Source: Alphaproteobacteria bacterium UBA2723 (lineage in GTDB: Bacteria; Pseudomonadota; Alphaproteobacteria; RF32; CAG-239). From it: a DNA stretch of 10,610 nt. Every line of letters begins with the position of its first letter. The first letter of the stretch is position 1. Shown here piece by piece: positions 1-8,384 of the stretch. The notes under the pieces were generated by a model, which worked only from the letters and a program-made list of their open reading frames with translations, searched no databases and was not told where the DNA came from. The stretch spans positions 1 through 10,610 of the forward strand of contig DEKL01000037.1 in assembly GCA_002353835.1 (NCBI GenBank). Direction: 5' to 3'. Made by a program: the position numbers and the translations under genes.

Positions 1-15
1 TCGCCGCTTTTTTTA
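1..15 (+). terminator. Possible 3' arm and T-tract of a terminator cut by the left edge
   Basis: The window opens with a GC-rich stretch (CGCCGC) followed directly by seven T's. That is what the end of a plus-strand rho-independent terminator looks like, and it would belong to a gene converging on the M3 peptidase gene from the left. The other hairpin arm would lie outside the window, so this cannot be confirmed. No separate terminator for the leftward peptidase gene is visible in the 25 bases after its stop codon. Confidence 0.2.
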
Positions 16-25
16 TGCCTTAAAA

Positions 26-1798
26 CTATATCAGTTTTTCCAGCTCATCTAAATAATAACTGATGAGGTTAAGCCCTCCTTGCCAAAATTCTCTTTCCTC
101 CGGATTAAAACCAAACGGCGCGAAAATTTCTTTATAATCGCCGATAGCCGTTTGTGAGAGCAGTTTAAGATATTTATCTTCAAAATTCTTGACCTTCCCC
201 GTCAGCTTTAACCAATAAAGTGAATTAACCACACAATCGGCAAAAGAATACGCGTAAACATAAAACGGTAAGAAGAAGAAATGCCCGATTTGTTCCCAAA
301 TAGCTTCGGAATTTTTATCAACGACCACCGCCGGTCCGAGACTTGCCTTCATTTCTTCCAACCAAATTTGATTTAATCGCTCAACTGAAAGCTCTCCCTG
401 ACGGCGTTCTTCATGCGCCCGTGTTTCAAAAAAGTGAAAAGCAATCTGTCTGACCGCCGTGTTAATCATATCATTAACCTTCATCGCCAAGAGAGAAATC
501 TTCTCTTTATTACTCTTTGCATTATTAAGCATAGACTGAAAAACAAGCATTTCCCCGAAAACGGAGGCAACTTCTTCGGTTGTCATACGCGTTGTCTCGT
601 TTAAAACGCCGTTTTTTTGCCGTAGCTGGTGGTGACAACCGTGTCCGAGTTCATGCGCCAAGGTCAGCACATCATTACGCTTACCGCTAAAATTAAGCAT
701 TAAAAACGGATGTTCCGTTACCATCGGACCGGAACAAAATGCACCACTGCGTTTCCCGTCTTTAGGCGCCGCATCAATCCACGGTTTATCAAAAAAGTCT
801 TTTGCAATATTATAAAGCTTCGGTGAAAACTCTTTGTATGCCTTCAAAACAGTCTCAACCGCATCATCCCAACTGTAAGATTTATCATCTTCTATCGGTA
901 AAGGTGCGTTTCTGTCCCAATATTGAATTTTCTTAACCCCTAAAAGCTTAGCTTTAATCTTATAAAAGCGCCACGCGATATTTTTATAGTTATCACGCAC
1001 CGTTTCAGCCAATGTATCCACTGTTTTATCAGACACGTTTTCAGACAAATTGCGCGAAGACATCGGGCGCTTAAACCCGCGTTTTTCATCTTCGGTCGCC
1101 TTATCTTTGATAATCATGTTATAGATATAGCCGACCGTAAAACTGTTTTCTTTACAAACACGGTTAACTTCCTTACCTGCCGCCTCGCGCAAAGCCGGAT
1201 TATTGCTCAAATAAAGCTTGCTGATTTCGGCATCATTATACTTCTTTCCTTTAACCGTATAGCTTAACCGTGCCATATATTCTTCATAATAACGTACCCA
1301 TGCCGAACCGGAAGTCACATCTTTTTCAAGCAATGTTGTTTCCACTTCCTCTTTAAGCTCATAAGGCTTAAACCGGCGCATTCTTGAAAGATACGGCTGA
1401 TATTTTTTAACCCTTGTATCAGAAAGCAGTTTTTTCTCTTGTGCGACACTGATTTTATTATATTCCAGCCCAAAAAACAAAAGATTTGTTCCTGCCGCAT
1501 TTAAGCATTCTACGACTTTTTGATATAATGCCGTTGCTTTTGTATCTTTCATTTTCGTAGTTTGGTTAAGGTAAGCAAAACCGGACAATTTTGCCCCGAG
1601 ATTACTTAAAACCTCCAAGCTTTTGAGCGCTTTTAAGAACTCATCCGCCTCAAGTTTATTAACTCTGCCGCGATATGACTTTGCAAAAGCCTGAGCCTTT
1701 TTGGTATAATCCGCCATATCTTTTTCAAGCGCCGGATCATCAACGCCTTTATAATATTCAGACAAATCCCAATCCGGTAATTTTTTACTGTTTTTCAT
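26..1798 (-). CDS. pepF: Oligoendopeptidase F-type M3 family zinc metallopeptidase
   Basis: This is a cytoplasmic zinc endopeptidase of family M3 (thimet oligopeptidase/PepF), which cleaves short peptides inside the cell. Numbered from the start chosen here, the 590-residue protein has the zinc motif HELGH at about 382-386. A downstream Glu in TTEEVAS (about 409) is the likely third zinc ligand. The length matches the usual 560-610 residues of PepF, and an all-helical N-terminal half precedes the catalytic part. No signal peptide is seen. Three ATG codons lie in a row (1804, 1801, 1798). The AGGGG ribosome site at 1806-1810 is 7 bases from the ATG at 1798, so that start or 1801 is favoured over an upstream ATG at 1819. 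The gene overlaps the end of the membrane-protein gene by 14 bases and is the last of three leftward genes. The family call is firm; the substrate is unknown. Confidence 0.93.
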   Translation of the reverse strand: MKNSKKLPDWDLSEYYKGVDDPALEKDMADYTKKAQAFAKSYRGRVNKLEADEFLKALKSLEVLSNLGAKLSGFAYLNQTTKMKDTKATALYQKVVECLNAAGTNLLFFGLEYNKISVAQEKKLLSDTRVKKYQPYLSRMRRFKPYELKEEVETTLLEKDVTSGSAWVRYYEEYMARLSYTVKGKKYNDAEISKLYLSNNPALREAAGKEVNRVCKENSFTVGYIYNMIIKDKATEDEKRGFKRPMSSRNLSENVSDKTVDTLAETVRDNYKNIAWRFYKIKAKLLGVKKIQYWDRNAPLPIEDDKSYSWDDAVETVLKAYKEFSPKLYNIAKDFFDKPWIDAAPKDGKRSGAFCSGPMVTEHPFLMLNFSGKRNDVLTLAHELGHGCHHQLRQKNGVLNETTRMTTEEVASVFGEMLVFQSMLNNAKSNKEKISLLAMKVNDMINTAVRQIAFHFFETRAHEERRQGELSVERLNQIWLEEMKASLGPAVVVDKNSEAIWEQIGHFFFLPFYVYAYSFADCVVNSLYWLKLTGKVKNFEDKYLKLLSQTAIGDYKEIFAPFGFNPEEREFWQGGLNLISYYLDELEKLI

Positions 1799-2225
1799 CA
1801 TCATTCCCCTTTTCTTCATGCCCTAAAAAATCTTCTTTAACTTCCTTATCATCTAAAACATTGGCTTTAAGTAAATCATCGGAAAACGGCTCGCCCTCTT
1901 CCGGAATTTCATCAAAACTTTCCGCCTTAAACAAATAATTTTCCCACGGTGTTTTCTGTTTTCCTAAAGCAAACTGCTTAGCACCTTCGCTTATAACTTG
2001 AAAATAGCAGAAATATCCGTTGTTAACAATCTTAAAAATACGCATCATCTTATACGACGTATCACGACTTAGCTCTTGAGCCATCTGATAAGTACACGGC
2101 GTAAACCCGCGCATTTTTGCATCATTATGCGGAGCAACGGCTATTACTGCCATAAACAGCATAAAAAGAACAACAAAAATGCTTAAAAGCAGTCCGAACC
2201 AATGTAACCGAACAAATTTTACCAA
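1785..2225 (-). CDS. Small single-pass membrane protein of unknown function
   Basis: I do not recognise this 146-residue protein. It has a short basic N-terminus, then one strong hydrophobic segment at about residues 9-31, which is either a membrane anchor or an uncleaved signal. A soluble region of about 115 residues follows, with Cys at 44 and 73. The last 45 residues are strongly acidic (many Glu and Asp). By the positive-inside rule, the soluble part should be outside the cytoplasm. The start is a TTG at 2225, supported by AAGGAG (2234-2239) with 8 bases of spacing. The TTG overlaps the stop of the upstream GlmU-like gene (TTGGTAA), so translation is probably coupled. The 3' end overlaps the M3 peptidase start. 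The open frame in a tight operon with a good ribosome site argues that it is a real gene. Nothing supports a specific role. Confidence 0.75.
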   Translation of the reverse strand: MVKFVRLHWFGLLLSIFVVLFMLFMAVIAVAPHNDAKMRGFTPCTYQMAQELSRDTSYKMMRIFKIVNNGYFCYFQVISEGAKQFALGKQKTPWENYLFKAESFDEIPEEGEPFSDDLLKANVLDDKEVKEDFLGHEEKGNDDEKQ

Positions 2226-2953
2226 TTTTTCCGCTCCTTATAATACTCTTCCAACTGCGCCAATTCTTCTCGGGTATTCGCACTGGCAACCTCTTTGGGA
2301 TTTCCCTCAATAGCTGTACATTTTAACCCCATTTCGCGAGCGATTTGCACCGCATCAGTCAGATAATACTCTTTAGCGGCATTTTCATTACCGATTTTAT
2401 CTAAAATCTCAAACAAATATTTGCCGTCAAACCCCATACAACCGGAATTGCAGAATTTAATCGCTTTTTCTTCATCATTGGCATCTTTATATTCCACGAT
2501 GCCTAAAAGCTCATTACCTTTCATCTTTAAGCGCCCGTAACGACCTGCATCATCAGGGGTAAACCCTAAAACAACCACCGCATAACCTTTATTGACGGCT
2601 TCTGCCGCCCTAAGAAAAGTTTGAGCTGTAATTAACGGCGTATCACCGAACACCACCAACACCGTACCGTCAAAATGTCCGAGCGCATCTTTAGCGCATT
2701 TAACGGCATGACCGGTGCCCAACTGTTCTCTTTGTACGGCTGTTTTATGCGGTGCGGTTTCTTTTTTAACCAAATCACCGTCTGCCGATATAACCGTAAC
2801 GATTTTTTCTACCCCCATACCTTCCAAAGTATTCAAAATATGGCGTATCATCGGCTTTCCTGAAACCGGCATCATCACCTTCGGTAAATCGGATTTCATA
2901 CGTGTTCCTTTACCGGCGCCGAGAATAATCGCGGCAATGTTTTTATCAGTCAT
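2219..2953 (-). CDS. glmU: GlmU-like UDP-GlcNAc pyrophosphorylase, uridylyltransferase domain only
   Basis: This 244-residue nucleotidyltransferase should transfer UMP from UTP to GlcNAc-1-phosphate, giving UDP-GlcNAc for peptidoglycan and lipopolysaccharide. The nucleotide-binding signature LGAGKGTRM is at 11-19, with Lys25 just after it. Also present are QLGTGHA (78-83), FGDTPLI with the metal-binding Asp104, GIVEYKDA (151-158), Asn169 before SG, EYYLTDA (195-201) and a late Asn at 226. All match the N-terminal half of bacterial GlmU at nearly the same positions. GlmU is normally about 450 residues with a C-terminal left-handed beta-helix acetyltransferase. Here the protein stops in the linker helix, and no hexapeptide repeats follow in any frame. 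Acetylation of GlcN-1-P must therefore be done elsewhere, or the substrate differs. The start has a good AAAGGGG site (2961-2967). It is the first gene of a three-gene leftward operon. An alternative is a paralogous sugar-phosphate nucleotidyltransferase. Confidence 0.88.
   Translation of the reverse strand: MTDKNIAAIILGAGKGTRMKSDLPKVMMPVSGKPMIRHILNTLEGMGVEKIVTVISADGDLVKKETAPHKTAVQREQLGTGHAVKCAKDALGHFDGTVLVVFGDTPLITAQTFLRAAEAVNKGYAVVVLGFTPDDAGRYGRLKMKGNELLGIVEYKDANDEEKAIKFCNSGCMGFDGKYLFEILDKIGNENAAKEYYLTDAVQIAREMGLKCTAIEGNPKEVASANTREELAQLEEYYKERKNW
2234..2239 (-). promoter_or_regulatory. Ribosome binding site that decides a TTG start
   Basis: Read on the minus strand this is AAGGAG, 8 bases before the TTG at 2225. 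It lies inside the last codons of the GlmU-like gene. No ATG or GTG start offers a comparable site before the hydrophobic segment, so it supports TTG initiation and coupled translation of the small membrane protein. Confidence 0.6.
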
Positions 2954-3053
2954 AAGTTATCCCCTTTAAAAAATTAACTGCTTTTCTTTATTAAGAAGTA
3001 TGGCTATACTGCTACCATAAAAACATTTCCGGTGCAACATTGAAGAAAAAGAT
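2954..3053. promoter_or_regulatory. Divergent intergenic promoter region
   Basis: These 100 AT-rich bases separate the leftward GlmU-like operon from the rightward DUF2207-rfb operon, so promoters for both should be here. On the plus strand TATACT (3005-3010) is a 5 of 6 match to a -10 box, but no good -35 lies at the right distance. On the minus strand CATACT and TATAGC are weak candidates. An interrupted inverted repeat, TATGG (2999-3003) and CCATA (3015-3019), surrounds the plus-strand -10 candidate and could be a small operator. The arms are only 5 bases, so chance is possible. Confidence 0.35.
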
Positions 3054-5147
3054 ATGAAGAAGTTTTTTGTTTTCCTCTTGATAACCTTTATTACTCTTAC
3101 CCCACAAACCGGCTTTTCAGATGTCCGCAGTGTTTCCGAGCCACCTATCAAAAGACCGGTGAATATTCAAAAAAATACTAAGGATTTAATGCGCCTTTAT
3201 AAAGAAATTCCTGATTTGAATGATAAAGAGGCTATCAAAAAATATTTGGAAAAGCGTCTGCAAATTGTAAAAAATGCCAATATGACACCGGAAGAAGTTG
3301 CCGCACCGGAAACCGTCAGTTTAATTGATGTTAATGCCTTAAACAAACAACAGGAAGGAACCATTTCCGCCTACGAAAAGATTTATCAGGAAAGCCTGAA
3401 AAAAGCATCTGACATGAATGTGCCGCTAAACGCTGATGTCAATGAAGACGGCGAGTTCTACGAGTTGATGCAACCAAATGTCAATAATGAGCCGTTTATA
3501 CCGGATTTTCCGTATGTAACCATTAAGCTTTCGGATAAACGAGAAATTATGGCACCGGCGGAAGAACATATTGCTTATCTTTTGACCACCGTCAAAATTG
3601 AAAAAAATGCCATGATGAACGTTACTGAAGAATTTGTATTCGTTTCCAATAACGAAGGTTTTCCGCAAGGTTTCTTCCGCATTTTACCGAAATACACTTA
3701 TTCCCGCAGCGGTTCTAAACGACGGTTGGATTTAACATTACAATCCGTTACCATAAACAACGAAGAATATCCTTATAAAATTACCGAAATCGGCAACCAC
3801 TTATACATAGAGCCGGAAAAACCGTTAAACTTACCGACCGGAATTTATACTTATCGCTTTAATTATGTGATAGATCGTGCCGTTTGGTTTTATGATAACT
3901 TTGACGAATTTAACTGGGATATTACCGGCAAAACCATCCGTAATGTTATCGGTTCTGCCAATGCACTCATTATTTTGCCGCAAGATGAAGAATTCCTTGC
4001 CCAAAACGCTATTGCCAGCACCAGAAACGGCTTAAAACCGGAACGTGTAACCATTACCAATTTAAGTCCGAATTCCCTGGGATTTGCTGATACAGAAGCT
4101 CTGGCCGTCGGCGAAGACATCCATTTATTCATCACCTTAAATAAAGGTACATTGGAAGCACCGGATATGCTCAAAAAATACTTATGGCTGATACAAGATT
4201 TCGGTGCGGTAATTTTTGCTCTCTTAAGCTTGTTAGCCATTTGGCTTTCTTACAGAATATCCTTAAAACAAATTCGCCAAAACCGCGATAAAACCAAAGC
4301 CTCTATCCGAAAATCTCCGGCGATTTTCCGCTTAATTAACGCAAACATCTTTGATGAACGCTCGTTTTTATCCGAATTGCTGGATTTATGTGTTAAAAAC
4401 ATTACCGAATTAAAAACCGATAATAAAACACCGGTACTTGTCAAAAAAACGGATAATTTAAAGAAATTACCGAAGACCACACAAAAATTTGTAAAAATAC
4501 TGTTCCCGCAGGCGGAAACTGCCCTTCCTGCTGATTCTCTTTCGGAATTAAAAATTACCCGTGCCTATAATTACCTGCGCCGTACTATTTACAATGAATA
4601 TCGCTTGTACGCCCTGAAGTTAAATAAATTCTATTTACTGTTCAGTGTGACCATGTTGCTCTGCGGTGTCATTGCAGCCTCATCAATTTCCGTTAACCCG
4701 ACACATACGTTTTGGGTTATCACAATATGCGGCATTTTAATAACGGCATATATTCTGCTGTTTACTTTTTCTTTCAAAAAACGTTGGCTGAATATCATCA
4801 TAAAACTTCTCTCGGCTTTATCTGTTCTTTACATTGCCGGTTGGCTCGCTATTTATACCTCAAAGTTTTATGCCGCCCTAATCATATTAAGTATCGCCAT
4901 GATAAGATATTATTATTTGTTGTTCTCTCGCCGCAACGGCTTATTGCGTAACAAAATTAAAGAAACCGAAGAATATAAATCTTATCTTCAGAAAAATCCG
5001 GAAATTGCCCAAACCGAAAGAGATTTCAATACGCGTTTACCGTACATTTATGCCTTTGAAATTGAAAATAAATACAAAGACATTAAAAGCTTGACTCTTA
5101 TTGAAAAGTATAACACACTCTTGAAAACAACGGAAAAAAAGGAATAG
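3054..5147 (+). CDS. DUF2207-type membrane protein with signal peptide, leading the rfb operon
   Basis: This 697-residue protein is exported and membrane-bound. A signal peptide spans about residues 1-22 (basic start, hydrophobic core, cleavage near GFS-D). A charged, mostly helical region follows (about 24-150). The DUF2207-like extracytoplasmic domain is at about 170-365, with a VTEEFVF strand, a FRILP-type segment, a DEFNWDITG motif (284-292) and a following LILP strand. A membrane segment at about 380-400 leads into a cytoplasmic region (about 401-520), then four more membrane segments (about 526-547, 553-572, 580-600, 604-624) and a charged tail. DUF2207 proteins have no established biochemical role. 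The 24-150 region is not a part I recognise from the family. The start at 3054 gives the signal peptide directly, though the ribosome site (GAAG upstream) is weak. rfbA begins only 4 bases after the stop, so the two are almost certainly co-transcribed. Confidence 0.85.
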   Translation: MKKFFVFLLITFITLTPQTGFSDVRSVSEPPIKRPVNIQKNTKDLMRLYKEIPDLNDKEAIKKYLEKRLQIVKNANMTPEEVAAPETVSLIDVNALNKQQEGTISAYEKIYQESLKKASDMNVPLNADVNEDGEFYELMQPNVNNEPFIPDFPYVTIKLSDKREIMAPAEEHIAYLLTTVKIEKNAMMNVTEEFVFVSNNEGFPQGFFRILPKYTYSRSGSKRRLDLTLQSVTINNEEYPYKITEIGNHLYIEPEKPLNLPTGIYTYRFNYVIDRAVWFYDNFDEFNWDITGKTIRNVIGSANALIILPQDEEFLAQNAIASTRNGLKPERVTITNLSPNSLGFADTEALAVGEDIHLFITLNKGTLEAPDMLKKYLWLIQDFGAVIFALLSLLAIWLSYRISLKQIRQNRDKTKASIRKSPAIFRLINANIFDERSFLSELLDLCVKNITELKTDNKTPVLVKKTDNLKKLPKTTQKFVKILFPQAETALPADSLSELKITRAYNYLRRTIYNEYRLYALKLNKFYLLFSVTMLLCGVIAASSISVNPTHTFWVITICGILITAYILLFTFSFKKRWLNIIIKLLSALSVLYIAGWLAIYTSKFYAALIILSIAMIRYYYLLFSRRNGLLRNKIKETEEYKSYLQKNPEIAQTERDFNTRLPYIYAFEIENKYKDIKSLTLIEKYNTLLKTTEKKE

Positions 5148-5151
5148 TACC

Positions 5152-6039
5152 ATGAAAGGAATTATTTTGGCCGGCGGTTCCGGCACCAGACTGTACCCGT
5201 TAACTCAATGCGTTTCCAAACAGCTTTTAGCTGTTTATGACAAACCGATGATATACTATCCGCTATCTATTTTAATGCTGTTTGGCATTAAGGATATCCT
5301 GATTATATCTACCCCGCAAGATACCCCGAATATTCAACATCTATTCGGAAGCGGTGCGGATTTAGGCTTAAATTTACAATATAAAGTTCAAGATAAACCG
5401 AACGGTATTGCCGAAGCCTTTATTTTAGGCAAAGATTTTATCAACAATGATAAAGTATGTTTGATTTTAGGCGATAACATTTTCTACATGCAATCCATGA
5501 TAAAAGAATATCGCCAAATCGTACAACAAGAAAACAATGCCGCCACGGTTTTCGGCTACCACGTTTCTGACCCGGAACGCTTCGGTGTGATAGAATTTGA
5601 TAAAAATAAACGCGTTATTTCCATTGAAGAAAAACCGAAAAAACCGAAATCAAATTACGCGGTAACCGGTCTTTATTTCTATCCGAGTGACGTTTGCGAA
5701 AAAGCCGCCTCATTAAAGCCCTCTGCCCGCGGCGAGTTAGAAATTACCGATTTAAACAAAATGTATCTTAAAGAAAACAGATTAAACGTTATCCCTTTAA
5801 GACGAGGCAGCGCTTGGTTGGATGCCGGTACACCGGACAGCTTAATGGAATCAGCACAATTTGTGCAAATTATTGAACAACGTCAAGGCTTAAAACTTTC
5901 TTGTTTGGAGGAAATAGCTTATCGTCTGGGCTTTATTGATGACAAGCAAATGCAAAAGTTGATAAACCACTTAAAAGACGGCGTTCCCTATAAGGATTAT
6001 TTGAAAAAAGTATACGAGGAAAATCATGATCTTCACTAA
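5152..6039 (+). CDS. rfbA: Glucose-1-phosphate thymidylyltransferase (RmlA)
   Basis: This enzyme makes dTDP-glucose from dTTP and glucose-1-phosphate, the first and normally feedback-controlled step to dTDP-L-rhamnose. The 295-residue length is typical. The signature [11 protein letters not shown] is at 8-18, with [17 protein letters not shown] just after it. Metal-binding Asp108 lies in [26 protein letters not shown] (about 158-177) is the sugar-binding stretch, and Asp224 in [10 protein letters not shown] is the second metal ligand. The C-terminal helical extension after about residue 245 is present, as in tetrameric RmlA. The AAGGAA site at 5139-5144 is well placed for the ATG. The gene follows the DUF2207 gene by 4 bases and overlaps rfbC by 14 bases. 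All key residues look intact. Confidence 0.97.
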   Translation: MKGIILAGGSGTRLYPLTQCVSKQLLAVYDKPMIYYPLSILMLFGIKDILIISTPQDTPNIQHLFGSGADLGLNLQYKVQDKPNGIAEAFILGKDFINNDKVCLILGDNIFYMQSMIKEYRQIVQQENNAATVFGYHVSDPERFGVIEFDKNKRVISIEEKPKKPKSNYAVTGLYFYPSDVCEKAASLKPSARGELEITDLNKMYLKENRLNVIPLRRGSAWLDAGTPDSLMESAQFVQIIEQRQGLKLSCLEEIAYRLGFIDDKQMQKLINHLKDGVPYKDYLKKVYEENHDLH

Positions 6040-6574
6040 AACCGAATTAGAGGGTGTTTACATCTTAACCCCGCGTGTATTTACCGATACCCGCGGCTAT
6101 TTCTTTGAAAGCTATAATCAGGCAGAATTTGAAAAGAATGGTCTGTTTTATAATTTCGTACAGGATAACCAATCTTTTTCATCTTACGGTACCATCCGCG
6201 GCTTGCATTTCCAAAAAGGCGAACATGCTCAAGCCAAACTGGTACGCGTTATCTCCGGCGAGGTTTTAGACGTTGCCGTTGATATCCGCCGCAACTCGCC
6301 GACTTATGGCAAACACGTTGCCGTTCGTCTTTCCGGCGAAAACCAACAACAATTACTCATCCCCAGAGGTTTTGCCCATGGTTTCTCCGTATTATCCGAA
6401 ACCGCCGTTTTTGCTTATAAATGTGATAATTTCTACTGCAAAGAGGCCGAAGGCGGTCTATGCGTTAATGACCCTGAAATCGGTATAGATTGGCAAATAG
6501 ATATGAGCAAAGCCAACGTTTTGGACAGAGATTTAAATCACCCCTTATTAAAGGATTTGGAACCATGTTTTTAG
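6026..6574 (+). CDS. rfbC: dTDP-4-dehydrorhamnose 3,5-epimerase (RmlC)
   Basis: This cupin-fold epimerase inverts C3 and C5 of dTDP-4-keto-6-deoxyglucose, the third step of the rhamnose pathway. The 182-residue length is normal. Seen in order are [10 protein letters not shown] (21-30), TIRGLHFQ with the catalytic His61, [20 protein letters not shown] (69-88), the GFAHGF turn (115-120) and Tyr131, which serves as the general acid in characterised RmlC. An Asp near 169 (DRDLNHP) matches the Asp that pairs with the catalytic His. GAGGA at 6016-6020 lies 5 bases before the ATG. The start lies inside the end of rfbA and the stop runs 10 bases into rfbD, so translation is likely coupled throughout. 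Confidence 0.96.
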   Translation: MIFTKTELEGVYILTPRVFTDTRGYFFESYNQAEFEKNGLFYNFVQDNQSFSSYGTIRGLHFQKGEHAQAKLVRVISGEVLDVAVDIRRNSPTYGKHVAVRLSGENQQQLLIPRGFAHGFSVLSETAVFAYKCDNFYCKEAEGGLCVNDPEIGIDWQIDMSKANVLDRDLNHPLLKDLEPCF

Positions 6575-7389
6575 TTACCGGATGCAACGGTCAACTCGGC
6601 ACGGCCTTACAAAGCCTGTTAAAAGATAAAGCCGTTTATATTGACCGGGAAGAATTGGATTTAACAGATGAAGAAGCCGTTAAAGCATATCTTGCGGCAA
6701 ACCCGTTTGACTGTATCATCAACTGCGCCGCTTATACCGCCGTGGACAAAGCCGAAGCAGATGAAGAAAATGCTCGCAAAGTAAACGCTCTTGCTCCGCT
6801 TTATTTGGCAAAATACGGCAAAAAAATAGTGCATATTTCAACCGATTACGTGTTTGACGGCACCAATCATAAGCCTTATACCGAAGAAGACGAAACCAAA
6901 CCGGTATCTGTTTACGGCAAAACCAAGCGCGAAGGCGAATTAAACGTTATCAATAACGCTGAAACCGCCATTATTATCCGCACTGCATGGCTCTATTCCC
7001 CGCACGGCGGAAACTTTGTTAAAACCATGCGCAAATTGGGCGAACAGAGGGATAGCTTAAACGTTGTTTTTGATCAAGTCGGCACCCCGACCAACGCTTA
7101 TGATTTGGCAGAAGCTATCGTTACCGCTTTGCCTCAGATAAAAGACGGCGAAAAAGAAATTTTCCATTTCACCGACGAAGGTGTCTGCTCGTGGTATGAT
7201 TTTGCGACCGAAATTATGGAACAATCCGGATTAAACTGCAAAGTTTACCCGATAGAAAGCAAGGATTATCCGACCCCGGCCGCCCGTCCGCACTATTCGG
7301 TCTTAAACAAAGCCAAAATTAAAAAACGTTTTAACATCAACATTCCCCACTGGAAAGAAGGATTAAGAAAATGTCTCAAACAATTTTAG
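6565..7389 (+). CDS. rfbD: dTDP-4-dehydrorhamnose reductase (RmlD)
   Basis: This short-chain dehydrogenase uses NAD(P)H to reduce dTDP-4-keto-L-rhamnose to dTDP-L-rhamnose, the last step of the pathway. From the ATG at 6565 it is 274 residues, a little under the 280-300 common in the family. The dinucleotide-binding motif VTGCNGQLG sits at 4-12, as expected for a Rossmann N-terminus. NCAAYTAVDKAE (53-64) and STDYVFDG (92-99) follow, then the catalytic pair Tyr117-xxx-Lys121 (YGKTK). The frame is open upstream to a TTG at 6490, but that would add 25 unlikely residues before the first beta strand. AAAGGA about 9 bases before 6565 supports the ATG. The gene overlaps rfbC by 10 bases and rfbB by 19. 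Confidence 0.96.
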   Translation: MFLVTGCNGQLGTALQSLLKDKAVYIDREELDLTDEEAVKAYLAANPFDCIINCAAYTAVDKAEADEENARKVNALAPLYLAKYGKKIVHISTDYVFDGTNHKPYTEEDETKPVSVYGKTKREGELNVINNAETAIIIRTAWLYSPHGGNFVKTMRKLGEQRDSLNVVFDQVGTPTNAYDLAEAIVTALPQIKDGEKEIFHFTDEGVCSWYDFATEIMEQSGLNCKVYPIESKDYPTPAARPHYSVLNKAKIKKRFNINIPHWKEGLRKCLKQF

Positions 7390-8384
7390 TAACCGGTGGT
7401 GCCGGCTTTATCGGTGCCAATTTTATCCCTTATTTTATGGAGGCTCATCCGGACTATAAAATTATCAACCTTGATAAATTAACGTATGCCGGCAATTTGG
7501 AAAACTTAAAAGAAGTGGAAAATAATCCGAATTACACCTTTGTTAAGGGCGATATTTGTGATGAAAATTTTGTAAATTCCTTGTTTGATAAGTATGATTT
7601 TACCGGTGTCATACACTTTGCCGCCGAAAGTCATGTAGATAATTCCATCAAAGGGCCTCGTGCTTTCATCAATACCAACTTAGTCGGTACTTTTAATCTC
7701 TTAGAAGCTGCCCGCACACATTGGTTTGATGCCCCGTTTACGCCTAAAGCCGGCAAAGAAAAAAACCGTTTTCATCACATCTCAACTGACGAAGTATTCG
7801 GTACCTTAGGCGCTGAAGGCTATTTTAAGGAAACAACGCCCTATGCCCCGAACTCGCCATATTCGGCAAGTAAGGCCGGTTCGGATTTCTTGGTACGTGC
7901 TTATTGTCATACTTTCGGTATGAACGTTACCACTTCAAATTGCTCTAACAATTATGGTCCGAAGCAACATAGCGAAAAGCTTATTCCGACCATTATCCGC
8001 AACTGCCTAAATCTTTCACCGATTCCGATATATGGCAAAGGGCAAAATATCCGTGACTGGTTGTATGTTAAAGACCACGCCAAAGCGATAGATATGATTT
8101 TCCATAACGGTAAAAGCGGTGAAACATACAATGTCGGCGGGCATAACGAACGTACCAATATGGAAATTACACATACCATTTGTGCGATTTTAGATGATTT
8201 AAAGCCGAGAAAAGACGGCAAGAAATATGCGGACTTGATTACCTTTGTTAAAGACCGTGCCGGTCACGATTTGCGCTATGCCATAGACCCCACAAAAATT
8301 ACCAAAGAATTAGGTTATAAACCTGATGAAACCTTTGATACCGGTATCATTAAAACCGTTAAATGGTATTTAGATAAAGCATAA
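7371..8384 (+). CDS. rfbB: dTDP-glucose 4,6-dehydratase (RmlB)
   Basis: This NAD-dependent extended short-chain dehydrogenase converts dTDP-glucose to dTDP-4-keto-6-deoxyglucose, the second step of the pathway. Its product is shared with other deoxysugar routes. The 337-residue length is typical. Seen are GGAGFIG (9-15), LDKLTYAGN (34-42), FAAESHVDNSI (83-93), the active-site triad Thr139-Asp140-Glu141 in HHISTDEVFG, and Tyr164-xxx-Lys168 in PYSASKAGSD. NNYGP and a RDWLYVKDH segment follow. GAAGGA upstream of the ATG lies inside the end of rfbD. It is the last gene of the operon. Its final 26 bases overlap, tail to tail, the end of the membrane glycosyltransferase gene on the other strand. 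A terminator follows 27 bases after its stop. Confidence 0.97.
   Translation: MSQTILVTGGAGFIGANFIPYFMEAHPDYKIINLDKLTYAGNLENLKEVENNPNYTFVKGDICDENFVNSLFDKYDFTGVIHFAAESHVDNSIKGPRAFINTNLVGTFNLLEAARTHWFDAPFTPKAGKEKNRFHHISTDEVFGTLGAEGYFKETTPYAPNSPYSASKAGSDFLVRAYCHTFGMNVTTSNCSNNYGPKQHSEKLIPTIIRNCLNLSPIPIYGKGQNIRDWLYVKDHAKAIDMIFHNGKSGETYNVGGHNERTNMEITHTICAILDDLKPRKDGKKYADLITFVKDRAGHDLRYAIDPTKITKELGYKPDETFDTGIIKTVKWYLDKA

Noticed and set aside
1799..1819. Longer peptidase starting at the ATG at 1819, or at 1804
   Set aside because: No ribosome site suits the ATG at 1819. The AGGGG at 1806-1810 lies inside that extension and fits ATG 1798 (7 bases) better than 1801 (4) or 1804 (1).
1675..1938. 87-residue plus-strand open frame opposite the peptidase start
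   Set aside because: It is antisense to two supported genes, is rich in Ser and Pro as shadows of Glu/Lys-rich frames often are, and has no start signals.
3890..4240. 116-residue open frame on the minus strand within the DUF2207 gene
   Set aside because: It lies fully antisense to a well-supported gene, has no recognisable domain or ribosome site, and looks like a codon-usage shadow. The same holds for the minus-strand frame at 7952-8221 inside rfbB.
6490..6564. Upstream extension of rfbD to a TTG at 6490
   Set aside because: The 25 added residues precede the first beta strand of the dinucleotide fold, lie within rfbC and have no suitable ribosome site. The ATG at 6565 has AAAGGA and gives the family's usual N-terminus.
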